DNA of 64,000 nt from Strigamia acuminata (taxonomy: Eukaryota; Arthropoda; Chilopoda; Geophilomorpha; Linotaeniidae): positions 16,001-80,000 of the forward strand of contig CASHSZ010000075.1 of NCBI GenBank assembly GCA_949358305.1, read 5' to 3'. A program made the translations under genes and the position numbers. Of this stretch, positions 23,630-37,564 are shown one piece after another. The notes beneath the pieces were generated by a model. It was not told where the DNA came from, made no database searches, and saw only the letters and a program-made list of their open reading frames with translations. Position 1 is the first letter of the stretch. Every line of letters starts with the position of its first letter.

Positions 23630-25315
23630 TTGCAACCTGCCGCGCTATGCCACACAATGTGCCGCCGCGATAGGCCATCGAATCCGAATGTGTGTGATGC
23701 GAAACGCGAGTACGCGCGCGGAGAACGCGCGGCAATGCTAGCAACAGGAGCGCAACTGCCCAAGAAATTGCTCAACAATAAAAGGCACGTGGAAGCACGT
23801 GCCTGAAACAATAGGCACTTCAAATAAAGTTATTGTTAAAAAACGGGCTTGAAAACCAACAATTACACAATAATTAAGGGGCAAGAAATGAACTTTGCTG
23901 CAATGCAAAGTTCTCAAAATACAGAGAAATGAAAGTTACACTTGTATAAAGAATTGACAATGTTTGAAACCAATAAAAACTACAAAAACACACTTGTAAA
24001 AAACCCAAAACAACCCCCAGAATGAATTATTTGACTCAAATTAACCCTAAAACGGTCTTGGAGGTCGTGCAGACGACAGAGTCGGATCGGAAGGTTGCTA
24101 AAACCTGACGCCAAAACTAGCAATGGGACAGCTAGTTAGAAAACAGCTTTTTCATCAATCATGAACGCTGAAAACCTCACCCAGGGGTAGAAAATGATGG
24201 AGAGAACGTTTTCGCCATCTAAAACGGTCTAAAACGGGTCTAAAATGCCTAAACCGGCACCTGGAACGTGGCGCAGTTGTTGGGTCAAATATTGTCAAAA
24301 ATCAGTGGAAATTTGTCAAATACTGGCAAAAATCTGCTGAAATTTGTCAAAAATTGCCAAATTTTGGCGCAAGTTACGTGAGGTTTGCGCGCATCCAACT
24401 ATGACGAAAAATCCATGCGTGTGCACGCGCGATTTACTGGCGCGTTGGAAGCGTTAAAATAAATTTTTCCAATATCTAACACAATTTGCACCGAATTATG
24501 GCAATTTTTGACAAATTTACATGGATTTTTGCCAGTATTTGACAAATTTCCACGGATTTTTGACAATATTTGACAAATTCCAGACAAATTTCAGACAAAT
24601 TTCAATTAATTTTTGAAATTTTATGAGAAATTTCAGCAAATGTTTGAGGATTGAGGAAATCTTCTGAAATTTGTCAAATATAGGCAAAAATCTTCTGAAA
24701 TTTGTCAAATACAGGCAAAAATCTGCTGAAATTTGTCAAAAATTGCCCAAATTCCGTGCAAGTTTTGCAAGTTTTGCGCGCATCAAATCGTATGCGCGCC
24801 TATACTATTGCACGAGCGCATTGACGCGTGATGAACACCGACCACGTTTACGAAGTGAATTCGAGCTACAAAAGTATCGAGTCGCCATTCTATGATGGAA
24901 AAAAAAAATTAAGTGTAAACAAACAAAATAAAAACTTTAATATACAAGAAACGTACAATTCCACTCAACTTTGTTTCAAATTTTATTTATTGGATCATTG
25001 AAAATAAACAGTAGTGTTGTGCACTGTACGCTTAAGTGTATACCGGCGATGCGTTGTTTTGTGGTGGGGATTTGCCTCGATAATTGATCTTTTCTCTTTG
25101 TTTGCAATATTTTTTTGGCCTTTTTTGTTGATTTTTCGGTTTGAAATTGTTTTTTTCCGGTGTAATTTAAGTGGTGGAAGGTTGTTGGCGTGTGTTGAGG
25201 GTAATTTTGGCGGTTTTTGGGTCGGGATTAGTGTTTTCTGCGATTTTTTATCGGTATTTGGGGTTTGATGCAGCGGATAGCGCATGCGAATCGCCGTCGA
25301 CCGTAGCATTAGCAA
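23630..25315 (+). repeat. 1.68-kb unit, spans P2 right edge
   Basis: 1686 bp; ACCTGCCG start, long hairpin, GGCACCTGG near 24256, TTTTTTATCGG tail. Same variant set as 7206-8891, except that it lacks that copy's private GCGAAACGCC. Confidence 0.93.
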
Positions 25316-26991
25316 TTGCAACGTGCCGCGCTATGCCACACAATGTGCCGCCGCGATATGCCATCGAATCCGAATGTGTGTGATGCGAAACGCGAGTACG
25401 CGCGCGGAGAACGCGCGGCAATGCTAGCAACAGGAGCGCAACTGCCCAAGAAATTGCTCAACAATAAAAGGCACGTGCCTGAAACAATAGGCACTTCAAA
25501 TAAAGTTATTGTTAAAAAACGGGCTTGAAAACCAACAATTACACAATAATTAAGGGGCAAGAAATGAACTTTGCTGCAATGCAAAGTTCTCAAAATACAG
25601 AGAAATGAAAGTTACACTTGTATAAAGAATTGACAATGTTTGAAACCAATAAAAACTACAAAAACACACTTGTAAAAAACCCAAAACAACCCCCAGAATG
25701 AATTATTTGACTCAAATTAACCCTAAAACGGTCTTGGAGGTCGTGCAGACGACAGAGTCGGATCGGAAGGTTGCTAAAACCTGACGCCAAAACTAGCAAT
25801 GGGACAGCTAGTTAGAAAACAGCTTTTTCATCAATCATGAACGCTGAAAACCTCACCCAGGGGTAGAAAATGATGGAGAGAACGTTTTCGCCATCTAAAA
25901 CGGTCTAAAACGGGTCTAAAATGCCTAAACCGGCGCCTGGAACGTGGCGCAGTTGTTGGGTCAAATATTGTCAAAAATCAGTGGAAATTTGTCAAATACT
26001 GGCAAAAATCTGCTGAAATTTGTCAAAAATTGCCAAATTTTGGCGCAAGTTACGTGAGGTTTGCGCGCATCCAACTATGACGAAAAATCCATGCGTGTGC
26101 ACGCGCGATTTACTGGCGCGTTGGAAGCGTTAAAATAAATTTTTCCAATATCTAACACAATTTGCACCGAATTATGGCAATTTTTGACAAATTTACATGG
26201 ATTTTTGCCAGTATTTGACAAATTTCCACGGATTTTTGACAATATTTGACAAATTCCAGACAAATTTCAGACAAATTTCAATTAATTTTTGAAATTTTAT
26301 GAGAAATTTCAGCAAATGTTTGAGGATTGAGGAAATCTTCTGAAATTTGTCAAATATAGGCAAAAATCTTCTGAAATTTGTCAAATACAGGCAAAAATCT
26401 GCTGAAATTTGTCAAAAATTGCCCAAATTCCGTGCAAGTTTTGCAAGTTTTGCGCGCATCAAATCGTATGCGCGCCTATACTATTGCACGAGCGCATTGA
26501 CGCGTGATGAACACCGACCACGTTTACGAAGTGAATTCGAGCTACAAAAGTATCGAGTCGCCATTCTATGATGGAAAAAAAAAATTAAGTGTAAACAAAC
26601 AAAATAAAAACTTTAATATACAAGAAACGTACAATTCCACTCAACTTTGTTTCAAATTTTATTTATTGGATCATTGAAAATAAACAGTAGTGTTGTGCAC
26701 TGTACGCTTAAGTGTATACCGGCGATGCGTTGTTTTGTGGTGGGGATTTGCCTCGATAATTGATCTTTTCTCTTTGTTTGCAATATTTTTTTGGCCTTTT
26801 TTGTTGATTTTTCGGTTTGAAATTGTTTTTTTCCGGTGTAATTTAAGTGGTGGAAGGTTGTTGGCGTGTGTTGAGGGTAATTTTGGCGGTTTTTGGGTCG
26901 GGATTAGTGTTTTCTGCGATTTTTTATCGGTATTTGGGGTTTGATGCAGCGGATAGCGCATGCGAATCGCCGTCGACCGTAGCATTAGCAA
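25316..26991 (+). repeat. 1.68-kb unit, array 2
   Basis: 1676 bp, short hairpin near 25470, GGCGCCTGG, TTTTTTATCGG tail. Confidence 0.93.
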
Positions 26992-28677
26992 TTGCAACGT
27001 GCCGCGCTATGCCGCACAATGTGCCGCCGCGATATGCCATCGAATCCGAATGTGTGTGATGCGAAACGCGAGTACGCGCGCGGAGAACGCGCGGCAATGC
27101 TAGCAACAGGAGCGCAACTGCCCAAGAAATTGCTCAACAATAAAAGGCACGTGCCTGAAACAATAGGCACTTCAAATAAAGTTATTGTTAAAAAACGGGC
27201 TTGAAAACCAACAATTACACAATAATTAAGGGGCAAGAAATGAACTTTGCTGCAATGCAAAGTTCTCAAAATACAGAGAAATGAAAGTTACACTTGTATA
27301 AAGAATTGACAATGTTTGAAACCAATAAAAACTACAAAAACACACTTGTAAAAAACCCAAAACAACCCCCAGAATGAATTATTTGACTCAAATTAACCCT
27401 AAAACGGTCTTGGAGGTCGTGCAGACGACAGAGTCGGATCGGAAGGTTGCTAAAACCTGACGCCAAAACTAGCAATGGGACAGCTAGTTAGAAAACAGCT
27501 TTTTCATCAATCATGAACGCTGAAAACCTCACCCAGGGGTAGAAAATGATGGAGAGAACGTTTTCGCCATCTAAAACGGTCTAAAACGGGTCTAAAATGC
27601 CTAAACCGGCGCCTGGAACGTGGCGCAGTTGTTGGGTCAAATATTGTCAAAAATCAGTGGAAATTTGTCAAATACTGGCAAAAATCTGCTGAAATTTGTC
27701 AAAAATTGCCAAATTTTGGCGCAAGTTACGTGAGGTTTGCGCGCATCCAACTATGACGAAAAATCCATGCGTGTGCACGCGCGATTTACTGGCGCGTTGG
27801 AAGCGTTAAAATAAATTTTTCCAATATCTAACAATATCTAACACAATTTGCACCGAATTATGGCAATTTTTGACAAATTTACATGGATTTTTGCCAGTAT
27901 TTGACAAATTTCCACGGATTTTTGACAATATTTGACAAATTCCAGACAAATTTCAGACAAATTTCAATTAATTTTTGAAATTTTATGAGAAATTTCAGCA
28001 AATGTTTGAGGATTGAGGAAATCTTCTGAAATTTGTCAAATATAGGCAAAAATCTTCTGAAATTTGTCAAATACAGGCAAAAATCTGCTGAAATTTGTCA
28101 AAAATTGCCCAAATTCCGTGCAAGTTTTGCAAGTTTTGCGCGCATCAAATCGTATGCGCGCCTATACTATTGCACGAGCGCATTGACGCGTGATGAACAC
28201 CGACCACGTTTACGAAGTGAATTCGAGCTACAAAAGTATCGAGTCGCCATTCTATGATGGAAAAAAAAAATTAAGTGTAAACAAACAAAATAAAAACTTT
28301 AATATACAAGAAACGTACAATTCCACTCAACTTTGTTTCAAATTTTATTTATTGGATCATTGAAAATAAACAGTAGTGTTGTGCACTGTACGCTTAAGTG
28401 TATACCGGCGATGCGTTGTTTTGTGGTGGGGATTTGCCTCGATAATTGATCTTTTCTCTTTGTTTGCAATATTTTTTTGGCCTTTTTTGTTGATTTTTCG
28501 GTTTGAAATTGTTTTTTTCCGGTGTAATTTAAGTGGTGGAAGGTTGTTGGCGTGTGTTGAGGGTAATTTTGGCGGTTTTTGGGTCGGGATTAGTGTTTTC
28601 TGCGATTTTTTATCGGTATTTGGGGTTTGATGCAGCGGATAGCGCATGCGAATCGCCGTCGACCGTAGCATTAGCAA
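26992..28677 (+). repeat. 1.68-kb unit, array 2, with 10-bp duplication
   Basis: 1686 bp although it has the short hairpin; the length is restored by a tandem duplication of AATATCTAAC at 27823-27842, seen in no other copy. It carries the GCCGCACAATG variant near 27011 that marks the first unit of each dimer. Confidence 0.93.
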
Positions 28678-30353
28678 TTGCAACGTGCCGCGCTATGCCA
28701 CACAATGTGCCGCCGCGATATGCCATCGAATCCGAATGTGTGTGATGCGAAACGCGAGTACGCGCGCGGAGAACGCGCGGCAATGCTAGCAACAGGAGCG
28801 CAACTGCCCAAGAAATTGCTCAACAATAAAAGGCACGTGCCTGAAACAATAGGCACTTCAAATAAAGTTATTGTTAAAAAACGGGCTTGAAAACCAACAA
28901 TTACACAATAATTAAGGGGCAAGAAATGAACTTTGCTGCAATGCAAAGTTCTCAAAATACAGAGAAATGAAAGTTACACTTGTATAAAGAATTGACAATG
29001 TTTGAAACCAATAAAAACTACAAAAACACACTTGTAAAAAACCCAAAACAACCCCCAGAATGAATTATTTGACTCAAATTAACCCTAAAACGGTCTTGGA
29101 GGTCGTGCAGACGACAGAGTCGGATCGGAAGGTTGCTAAAACCTGACGCCAAAACTAGCAATGGGACAGCTAGTTAGAAAACAGCTTTTTCATCAATCAT
29201 GAACGCTGAAAACCTCACCCAGGGGTAGAAAATGATGGAGAGAACGTTTTCGCCATCTAAAACGGTCTAAAACGGGTCTAAAATGCCTAAACCGGCGCCT
29301 GGAACGTGGCGCAGTTGTTGGGTCAAATATTGTCAAAAATCAGTGGAAATTTGTCAAATACTGGCAAAAATCTGCTGAAATTTGTCAAAAATTGCCAAAT
29401 TTTGGCGCAAGTTACGTGAGGTTTGCGCGCATCCAACTATGACGAAAAATCCATGCGTGTGCACGCGCGATTTACTGGCGCGTTGGAAGCGTTAAAATAA
29501 ATTTTTCCAATATCTAACACAATTTGCACCGAATTATGGCAATTTTTGACAAATTTACATGGATTTTTGCCAGTATTTGACAAATTTCCACGGATTTTTG
29601 ACAATATTTGACAAATTCCAGACAAATTTCAGACAAATTTCAATTAATTTTTGAAATTTTATGAGAAATTTCAGCAAATGTTTGAGGATTGAGGAAATCT
29701 TCTGAAATTTGTCAAATATAGGCAAAAATCTTCTGAAATTTGTCAAATACAGGCAAAAATCTGCTGAAATTTGTCAAAAATTGCCCAAATTCCGTGCAAG
29801 TTTTGCAAGTTTTGCGCGCATCAAATCGTATGCGCGCCTATACTATTGCACGAGCGCATTGACGCGTGATGAACACCGACCACGTTTACGAAGTGAATTC
29901 GAGCTACAAAAGTATCGAGTCGCCATTCTATGATGGAAAAAAAAAATTAAGTGTAAACAAACAAAATAAAAACTTTAATATACAAGAAACGTACAATTCC
30001 ACTCAACTTTGTTTCAAATTTTATTTATTGGATCATTGAAAATAAACAGTAGTGTTGTGCACTGTACGCTTAAGTGTATACCGGCGATGCGTTGTTTTGT
30101 GGTGGGGATTTGCCTCGATAATTGATCTTTTCTCTTTGTTTGCAATATTTTTTTGGCCTTTTTTGTTGATTTTTCGGTTTGAAATTGTTTTTTTCCGGTG
30201 TAATTTAAGTGGTGGAAGGTTGTTGGCGTGTGTTGAGGGTAATTTTGGCGGTTTTTGGGTCGGGATTAGTGTTTTCTGCGATTTTTTATCGGTATTTGGG
30301 GTTTGATGCAGCGGATAGCGCATGCGAATCGCCGTCGACCGTAGCATTAGCAA
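28678..30353 (+). repeat. 1.68-kb unit, array 2
   Basis: 1676 bp, short hairpin, GCCACACAATG, TTTTTTATCGG tail; second half of the first 3,362-bp dimer. Confidence 0.93.
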
Positions 30354-32039
30354 TTGCAACGTGCCGCGCTATGCCGCACAATGTGCCGCCGCGATATGCC
30401 ATCGAATCCGAATGTGTGTGATGCGAAACGCGAGTACGCGCGCGGAGAACGCGCGGCAATGCTAGCAACAGGAGCGCAACTGCCCAAGAAATTGCTCAAC
30501 AATAAAAGGCACGTGGAAGCACGTGCCTGAAACAATAGGCACTTCAAATAAAGTTATTGTTAAAAAACGGGCTTGAAAACCAACAATTACACAATAATTA
30601 AGGGGCAAGAAATGAACTTTGCTGCAATGCAAAGTTCTCAAAATACAGAGAAATGAAAGTTACACTTGTATAAAGAATTGACAATGTTTGAAACCAATAA
30701 AAACTACAAAAACACACTTGTAAAAAACCCAAAACAACCCCCAGAATGAATTATTTGACTCAAATTAACCCTAAAACGGTCTTGGAGGTCGTGCAGACGA
30801 CAGAGTCGGATCGGAAGGTTGCTAAAACCTGACGCCAAAACTAGCAATGGGACAGCTAGTTAGAAAACAGCTTTTTCATCAATCATGAACGCTGAAAACC
30901 TCACCCAGGGGTAGAAAATGATGGAGAGAACGTTTTCGCCATCTAAAACGGTCTAAAACGGGTCTAAAATGCCTAAACCGGCACCTGGAACGTGGCGCAG
31001 TTGTTGGGTCAAATATTGTCAAAAATCAGTGGAAATTTGTCAAATACTGGCAAAAATCTGCTGAAATTTGTCAAAAATTGCCAAATTTTGGCGCAAGTTA
31101 CGTGAGGTTTGCGCGCATCCAACTATGACGAAAAATCCATGCGTGTGCACGCGCGATTTACTGGCGCGTTGGAAGCGTTAAAATAAATTTTTCCAATATC
31201 TAACACAATTTGCACCGAATTATGGCAATTTTTGACAAATTTACATGGATTTTTGCCAGTATTTGACAAATTTCCACGGATTTTTGACAATATTTGACAA
31301 ATTCCAGACAAATTTCAGACAAATTTCAATTAATTTTTGAAATTTTATGAGAAATTTCAGCAAATGTTTGAGGATTGAGGAAATCTTCTGAAATTTGTCA
31401 AATATAGGCAAAAATCTTCTGAAATTTGTCAAATACAGGCAAAAATCTGCTGAAATTTGTCAAAAATTGCCCAAATTCCGTGCAAGTTTTGCAAGTTTTG
31501 CGCGCATCAAATCGTATGCGCGCCTATACTATTGCACGAGCGCATTGACGCGTGATGAACACCGACCACGTTTACGAAGTGAATTCGAGCTACAAAAGTA
31601 TCGAGTCGCCATTCTATGATGGAAAAAAAAAATTAAGTGTAAACAAACAAAATAAAAACTTTAATATACAAGAAACGTACAATTCCACTCAACTTTGTTT
31701 CAAATTTTATTTATTGGATCATTGAAAATAAACAGTAGTGTTGTGCACTGTACGCTTAAGTGTATACCGGCGATGCGTTGTTTTGTGGTGGGGATTTGCC
31801 TCGATAATTGATCTTTTCTCTTTGTTTGCAATATTTTTTTGGCCTTTTTTGTTGATTTTTCGGTTTGAAATTGTTTTTTTCCGGTGTAATTTAAGTGGTG
31901 GAAGGTTGTTGGCGTGTGTTGAGGGTAATTTTGGCGGTTTTTGGGTCGGGATTAGTGTTTTCTGCGATTTTTGATCGGTATTTGGGGTTTGATGCAGCGG
32001 ATAGCGCATGCGAATCGCCGTCGACCGTAGCATTAGCAA
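30354..32039 (+). repeat. 1.68-kb unit, array 2
   Basis: 1686 bp, GCCGCACAATG, long hairpin near 30510, GGCACCTGG near 30982, TTTTTGATCGG tail (unlike the equivalent position in the other dimers). Confidence 0.93.
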
Positions 32040-33715
32040 TTGCAACGTGCCGCGCTATGCCACACAATGTGCCGCCGCGATATGCCATCGAATCCGAATG
32101 TGTGTGATGCGAAACGCGAGTACGCGCGCGGAGAACGCGCGGCAATGCTAGCAACAGGAGCGCAACTGCCCAAGAAATTGCTCAACAATAAAAGGCACGT
32201 GCCTGAAACAATAGGCACTTCAAATAAAGTTATTGTTAAAAAACGGGCTTGAAAACCAACAATTACACAATAATTAAGGGGCAAGAAATGAACTTTGCTG
32301 CAATGCAAAGTTCTCAAAATACAGAGAAATGAAAGTTACACTTGTATAAAGAATTGACAATGTTTGAAACCAATAAAAACTACAAAAACACACTTGTAAA
32401 AAACCCAAAACAACCCCCAGAATGAATTATTTGACTCAAATTAACCCTAAAACGGTCTTGGAGGTCGTGCAGACGACAGAGTCGGATCGGAAGGTTGCTA
32501 AAACCTGACGCCAAAACTAGCAATGGGACAGCTAGTTAGAAAACAGCTTTTTCATCAATCATGAACGCTGAAAACCTCACCCAGGGGTAGAAAATGATGG
32601 AGAGAACGTTTTCGCCATCTAAAACGGTCTAAAACGGGTCTAAAATGCCTAAACCGGCGCCTGGAACGTGGCGCAGTTGTTGGGTCAAATATTGTCAAAA
32701 ATCAGTGGAAATTTGTCAAATACTGGCAAAAATCTGCTGAAATTTGTCAAAAATTGCCAAATTTTGGCGCAAGTTACGTGAGGTTTGCGCGCATCCAACT
32801 ATGACGAAAAATCCATGCGTGTGCACGCGCGATTTACTGGCGCGTTGGAAGCGTTAAAATAAATTTTTCCAATATCTAACACAATTTGCACCGAATTATG
32901 GCAATTTTTGACAAATTTACATGGATTTTTGCCAGTATTTGACAAATTTCCACGGATTTTTGACAATATTTGACAAATTCCAGACAAATTTCAGACAAAT
33001 TTCAATTAATTTTTGAAATTTTATGAGAAATTTCAGCAAATGTTTGAGGATTGAGGAAATCTTCTGAAATTTGTCAAATATAGGCAAAAATCTTCTGAAA
33101 TTTGTCAAATACAGGCAAAAATCTGCTGAAATTTGTCAAAAATTGCCCAAATTCCGTGCAAGTTTTGCAAGTTTTGCGCGCATCAAATCGTATGCGCGCC
33201 TATACTATTGCACGAGCGCATTGACGCGTGATGAACACCGACCACGTTTACGAAGTGAATTCGAGCTACAAAAGTATCGAGTCGCCATTCTATGATGGAA
33301 AAAAAAAATTAAGTGTAAACAAACAAAATAAAAACTTTAATATACAAGAAACGTACAATTCCACTCAACTTTGTTTCAAATTTTATTTATTGGATCATTG
33401 AAAATAAACAGTAGTGTTGTGCACTGTACGCTTAAGTGTATACCGGCGATGCGTTGTTTTGTGGTGGGGATTTGCCTCGATAATTGATCTTTTCTCTTTG
33501 TTTGCAATATTTTTTTGGCCTTTTTTGTTGATTTTTCGGTTTGAAATTGTTTTTTTCCGGTGTAATTTAAGTGGTGGAAGGTTGTTGGCGTGTGTTGAGG
33601 GTAATTTTGGCGGTTTTTGGGTCGGGATTAGTGTTTTCTGCGATTTTTTATCGGTATTTGGGGTTTGATGCAGCGGATAGCGCATGCGAATCGCCGTCGA
33701 CCGTAGCATTAGCAA
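32040..33715 (+). repeat. 1.68-kb unit, array 2
   Basis: 1676 bp, short hairpin, GCCACACAATG, TTTTTTATCGG tail; closes the second dimer. Confidence 0.93.
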
Positions 33716-35401
33716 TTGCAACGTGCCGCGCTATGCCGCACAATGTGCCGCCGCGATATGCCATCGAATCCGAATGTGTGTGATGCGAAACGCGAGTACG
33801 CGCGCGGAGAACGCGCGGCAATGCTAGCAACAGGAGCGCAACTGCCCAAGAAATTGCTCAACAATAAAAGGCACGTGGAAGCACGTGCCTGAAACAATAG
33901 GCACTTCAAATAAAGTTATTGTTAAAAAACGGGCTTGAAAACCAACAATTACACAATAATTAAGGGGCAAGAAATGAACTTTGCTGCAATGCAAAGTTCT
34001 CAAAATACAGAGAAATGAAAGTTACACTTGTATAAAGAATTGACAATGTTTGAAACCAATAAAAACTACAAAAACACACTTGTAAAAAACCCAAAACAAC
34101 CCCCAGAATGAATTATTTGACTCAAATTAACCCTAAAACGGTCTTGGAGGTCGTGCAGACGACAGAGTCGGATCGGAAGGTTGCTAAAACCTGACGCCAA
34201 AACTAGCAATGGGACAGCTAGTTAGAAAACAGCTTTTTCATCAATCATGAACGCTGAAAACCTCACCCAGGGGTAGAAAATGATGGAGAGAACGTTTTCG
34301 CCATCTAAAACGGTCTAAAACGGGTCTAAAATGCCTAAACCGGCACCTGGAACGTGGCGCAGTTGTTGGGTCAAATATTGTCAAAAATCAGTGGAAATTT
34401 GTCAAATACTGGCAAAAATCTGCTGAAATTTGTCAAAAATTGCCAAATTTTGGCACAAGTTACGTGAGGTTTGCGCGCATCCAACTATGACGAAAAATCC
34501 ATGCGTGTGCACGCGCGATTTACTGGCGCGTTGGAAGCGTTAAAATAAATTTTTCCAATATCTAACACAATTTGCACCGAATTATGGCAATTTTTGACAA
34601 ATTTACATGGATTTTTGCCAGTATTTGACAAATTTCCACGGATTTTTGACAATATTTGACAAATTCCAGACAAATTTCAGACAAATTTCAATTAATTTTT
34701 GAAATTTTATGAGAAATTTCAGCAAATGTTTGAGGATTGAGGAAATCTTCTGAAATTTGTCAAATATAGGCAAAAATCTTCTGAACTTTGTCAAATACAG
34801 GCAAAAATCTGCTGAAATTTGTCAAAAATTGCCCAAATTCCGTGCAAGTTTTGCAAGTTTTGCGCGCATCAAATCGTATGCGCGCCTATACTATTGCACG
34901 AGCGCATTGACGCGTGATGAACACCGACCACGTTTACGAAGTGAATTCGAGCTACAAAAGTATCGAGTCGCCATTCTATGATGGAAAAAAAAAATTAAGT
35001 GTAAACAAACAAAATAAAAACTTTAATATACAAGAAACGTACAATTCCACTCAACTTTGTTTCAAATTTTATTTATTGGATCATTGAAAATAAACAGTAG
35101 TGTTGTGCACTGTACGCTTAAGTGTATACCGGCGATGCGTTGTTTTGTGGTGGGGATTTGCCTCGATAATTGATCTTTTCTCTTTGTTTGCAATATTTTT
35201 TTGGCCTTTTTTGTTGATTTTTCGGTTTGAAATTGTTTTTTTCCGGTGTAATTTAAGTGGTGGAAGGTTGTTGGCGTGTGTTGAGGGTAATTTTGGCGGT
35301 TTTTGGGTCGGGATTAGTGTTTTCTGCGATTTTTTATCGGTATTTGGGGTTTGATGCAGCGGATAGCGCATGCGAATCGCCGTCGACCGTAGCATTAGCA
35401 A
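33716..35401 (+). repeat. 1.68-kb unit, array 2
   Basis: 1686 bp, GCCGCACAATG, long hairpin near 33880, GGCACCTGG near 34342. Private changes: TTTGGCACAAG near 34450 and CTGAACTTTGTC near 34783. Confidence 0.93.
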
Positions 35402-37077
35402 TTGCAACGTGCCGCGCTATGCCACACAATGTGCCGCCGCGATATGCCATCGAATCCGAATGTGTGTGATGCGAAACGCGAGTACGCGCGCGGAGAACGC
35501 GCGGCAATGCTAGCAACAGGAGCGCAACTGCCCAAGAAATTGCTCAACAATAAAAGGCACGTGCCTGAAACAATAGGCACTTCAAATAAAGTTATTGTTA
35601 AAAAACGGGCTTGAAAACCAACAATTACACAATAATTAAGGGGCAAGAAATGAACTTTGCTGCAATGCAAAGTTCTCAAAATACAGAGAAATGAAAGTTA
35701 CACTTGTATAAAGAATTGACAATGTTTGAAACCAATAAAAACTACAAAAACACACTTGTAAAAAACCCAAAACAACCCCCAGAATGAATTATTTGACTCA
35801 AATTAACCCTAAAACGGTCTTGGAGGTCGTGCAGACGACAGAGTCGGATCGGAAGGTTGCTAAAACCTGACGCCAAAACTAGCAATGGGACAGCTAGTTA
35901 GAAAACAGCTTTTTCATCAATCATGAACGCTGAAAACCTCACCCAGGGGTAGAAAATGATGGAGAGAACGTTTTCGCCATCTAAAACGGTCTAAAACGGG
36001 TCTAAAATGCCTAAACCGGCGCCTGGAACGTGGCGCAGTTGTTGGGTCAAATATTGTCAAAAATCAGTGGAAATTTGTCAAATACTGGCAAAAATCTGCT
36101 GAAATTTGTCAAAAATTGCCAAATTTTGGCGCAAGTTACGTGAGGTTTGCGCGCATCCAACTATGACGAAAAATCCATGCGTGTGCACGCGCGATTTACT
36201 GGCGCGTTGGAAGCGTTAAAATAAATTTTTCCAATATCTAACACAATTTGCACCGAATTATGGCAATTTTTGACAAATTTACATGGATTTTTGCCAGTAT
36301 TTGACAAATTTCCACGGATTTTTGACAATATTTGACAAATTCCAGACAAATTTCAGACAAATTTCAATTAATTTTTGAAATTTTATGAGAAATTTCAGCA
36401 AATGTTTGAGGATTGAGGAAATCTTCTGAAATTTGTCAAATATAGGCAAAAATCTTCTGAAATTTGTCAAATACAGGCAAAAATCTGCTGAAATTTGTCA
36501 AAAATTGCCCAAATTCCGTGCAAGTTTTGCAAGTTTTGCGCGCATCAAATCGTATGCGCGCCTATACTATTGCACGAGCGCATTGACGCGTGATGAACAC
36601 CGACCACGTTTACGAAGTGAATTCGAGCTACAAAAGTATCGAGTCGCCATTCTATGATGGAAAAAAAAAATTAAGTGTAAACAAACAAAATAAAAACTTT
36701 AATATACAAGAAACGTACAATTCCACTCAACTTTGTTTCAAATTTTATTTATTGGATCATTGAAAATAAACAGTAGTGTTGTGCACTGTACGCTTAAGTG
36801 TATACCGGCGATGCGTTGTTTTGTGGTGGGGATTTGCCTCGATAATTGATCTTTTCTCTTTGTTTGCAATATTTTTTTGGCCTTTTTTGTTGATTTTTCG
36901 GTTTGAAATTGTTTTTTTCCGGTGTAATTTAAGTGGTGGAAGGTTGTTGGCGTGTGTTGAGGGTAATTTTGGCGGTTTTTGGGTCGGGATTAGTGTTTTC
37001 TGCGATTTTTGATCGGTATTTGGGGTTTGATGCAGCGGATAGCGCATGCGAATCGCCGTCGACCGTAGCATTAGCAA
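35402..37077 (+). repeat. 1.68-kb unit, last of array 2
   Basis: 1676 bp, short hairpin, TTTTTGATCGG tail, ends GTAGCATTAGCAA at the junction with S2. It equals the terminal unit of arrays 1 and 3. Confidence 0.93.
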
Positions 37078-37564
37078 GTGCGCGCGCAAGTTAAATGTGT
37101 ACAGGACTGTGAGAAAATAAAACGTGTGTGGAAAAGTAAATGTTCTTTGGTGATCGCCATGAGTTCGTACTTTGTCGTGGGCGCGAAATGTGTGTGATAT
37201 ATATGCTACTATGCGTGATGTAGCGCCGTCAGCGCGTTTCAGCACGCGATGTAGCGCCTTGAGCGCGTCCAAATGCGTACAGGTGTTCGACAGATGTGCC
37301 AGGGCTTCACGTGCATACACGAAACATAAACATGAAGAAAACAGAAAAAACCGTTGTGTGTGATGTGTATAAAGACACATTACACAAAGAATACTACTCT
37401 TCATACAAAAAGCAATAAACTTTATACATATTGCAATAAACTTACAAAATGGTAAAAATAAAATACTGGAAAACATGGCCTTGAATAATAGTGGAAAACA
37501 TGGCATACTGCCTTGAATAATAGTGAAAAACATGGCGTACTGCCTTGAATACCCCCTTGAATAC

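Larger units (their letters stand above)
15874..24773. repeat. Giant palindrome P2, nearly perfect
   Basis: Positions x and 40647-x are reverse complements from about 16140/24507 to the centre, and homologous but diverged out to 15874/24773. The 56-bp arrays of both arms have equal unit number. The only off-centre element is an 11-bp difference between the two central module spacings. The core between the two promoter-like blocks (18784-21863) is a 3,080-bp foldback. Confidence 0.95.
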
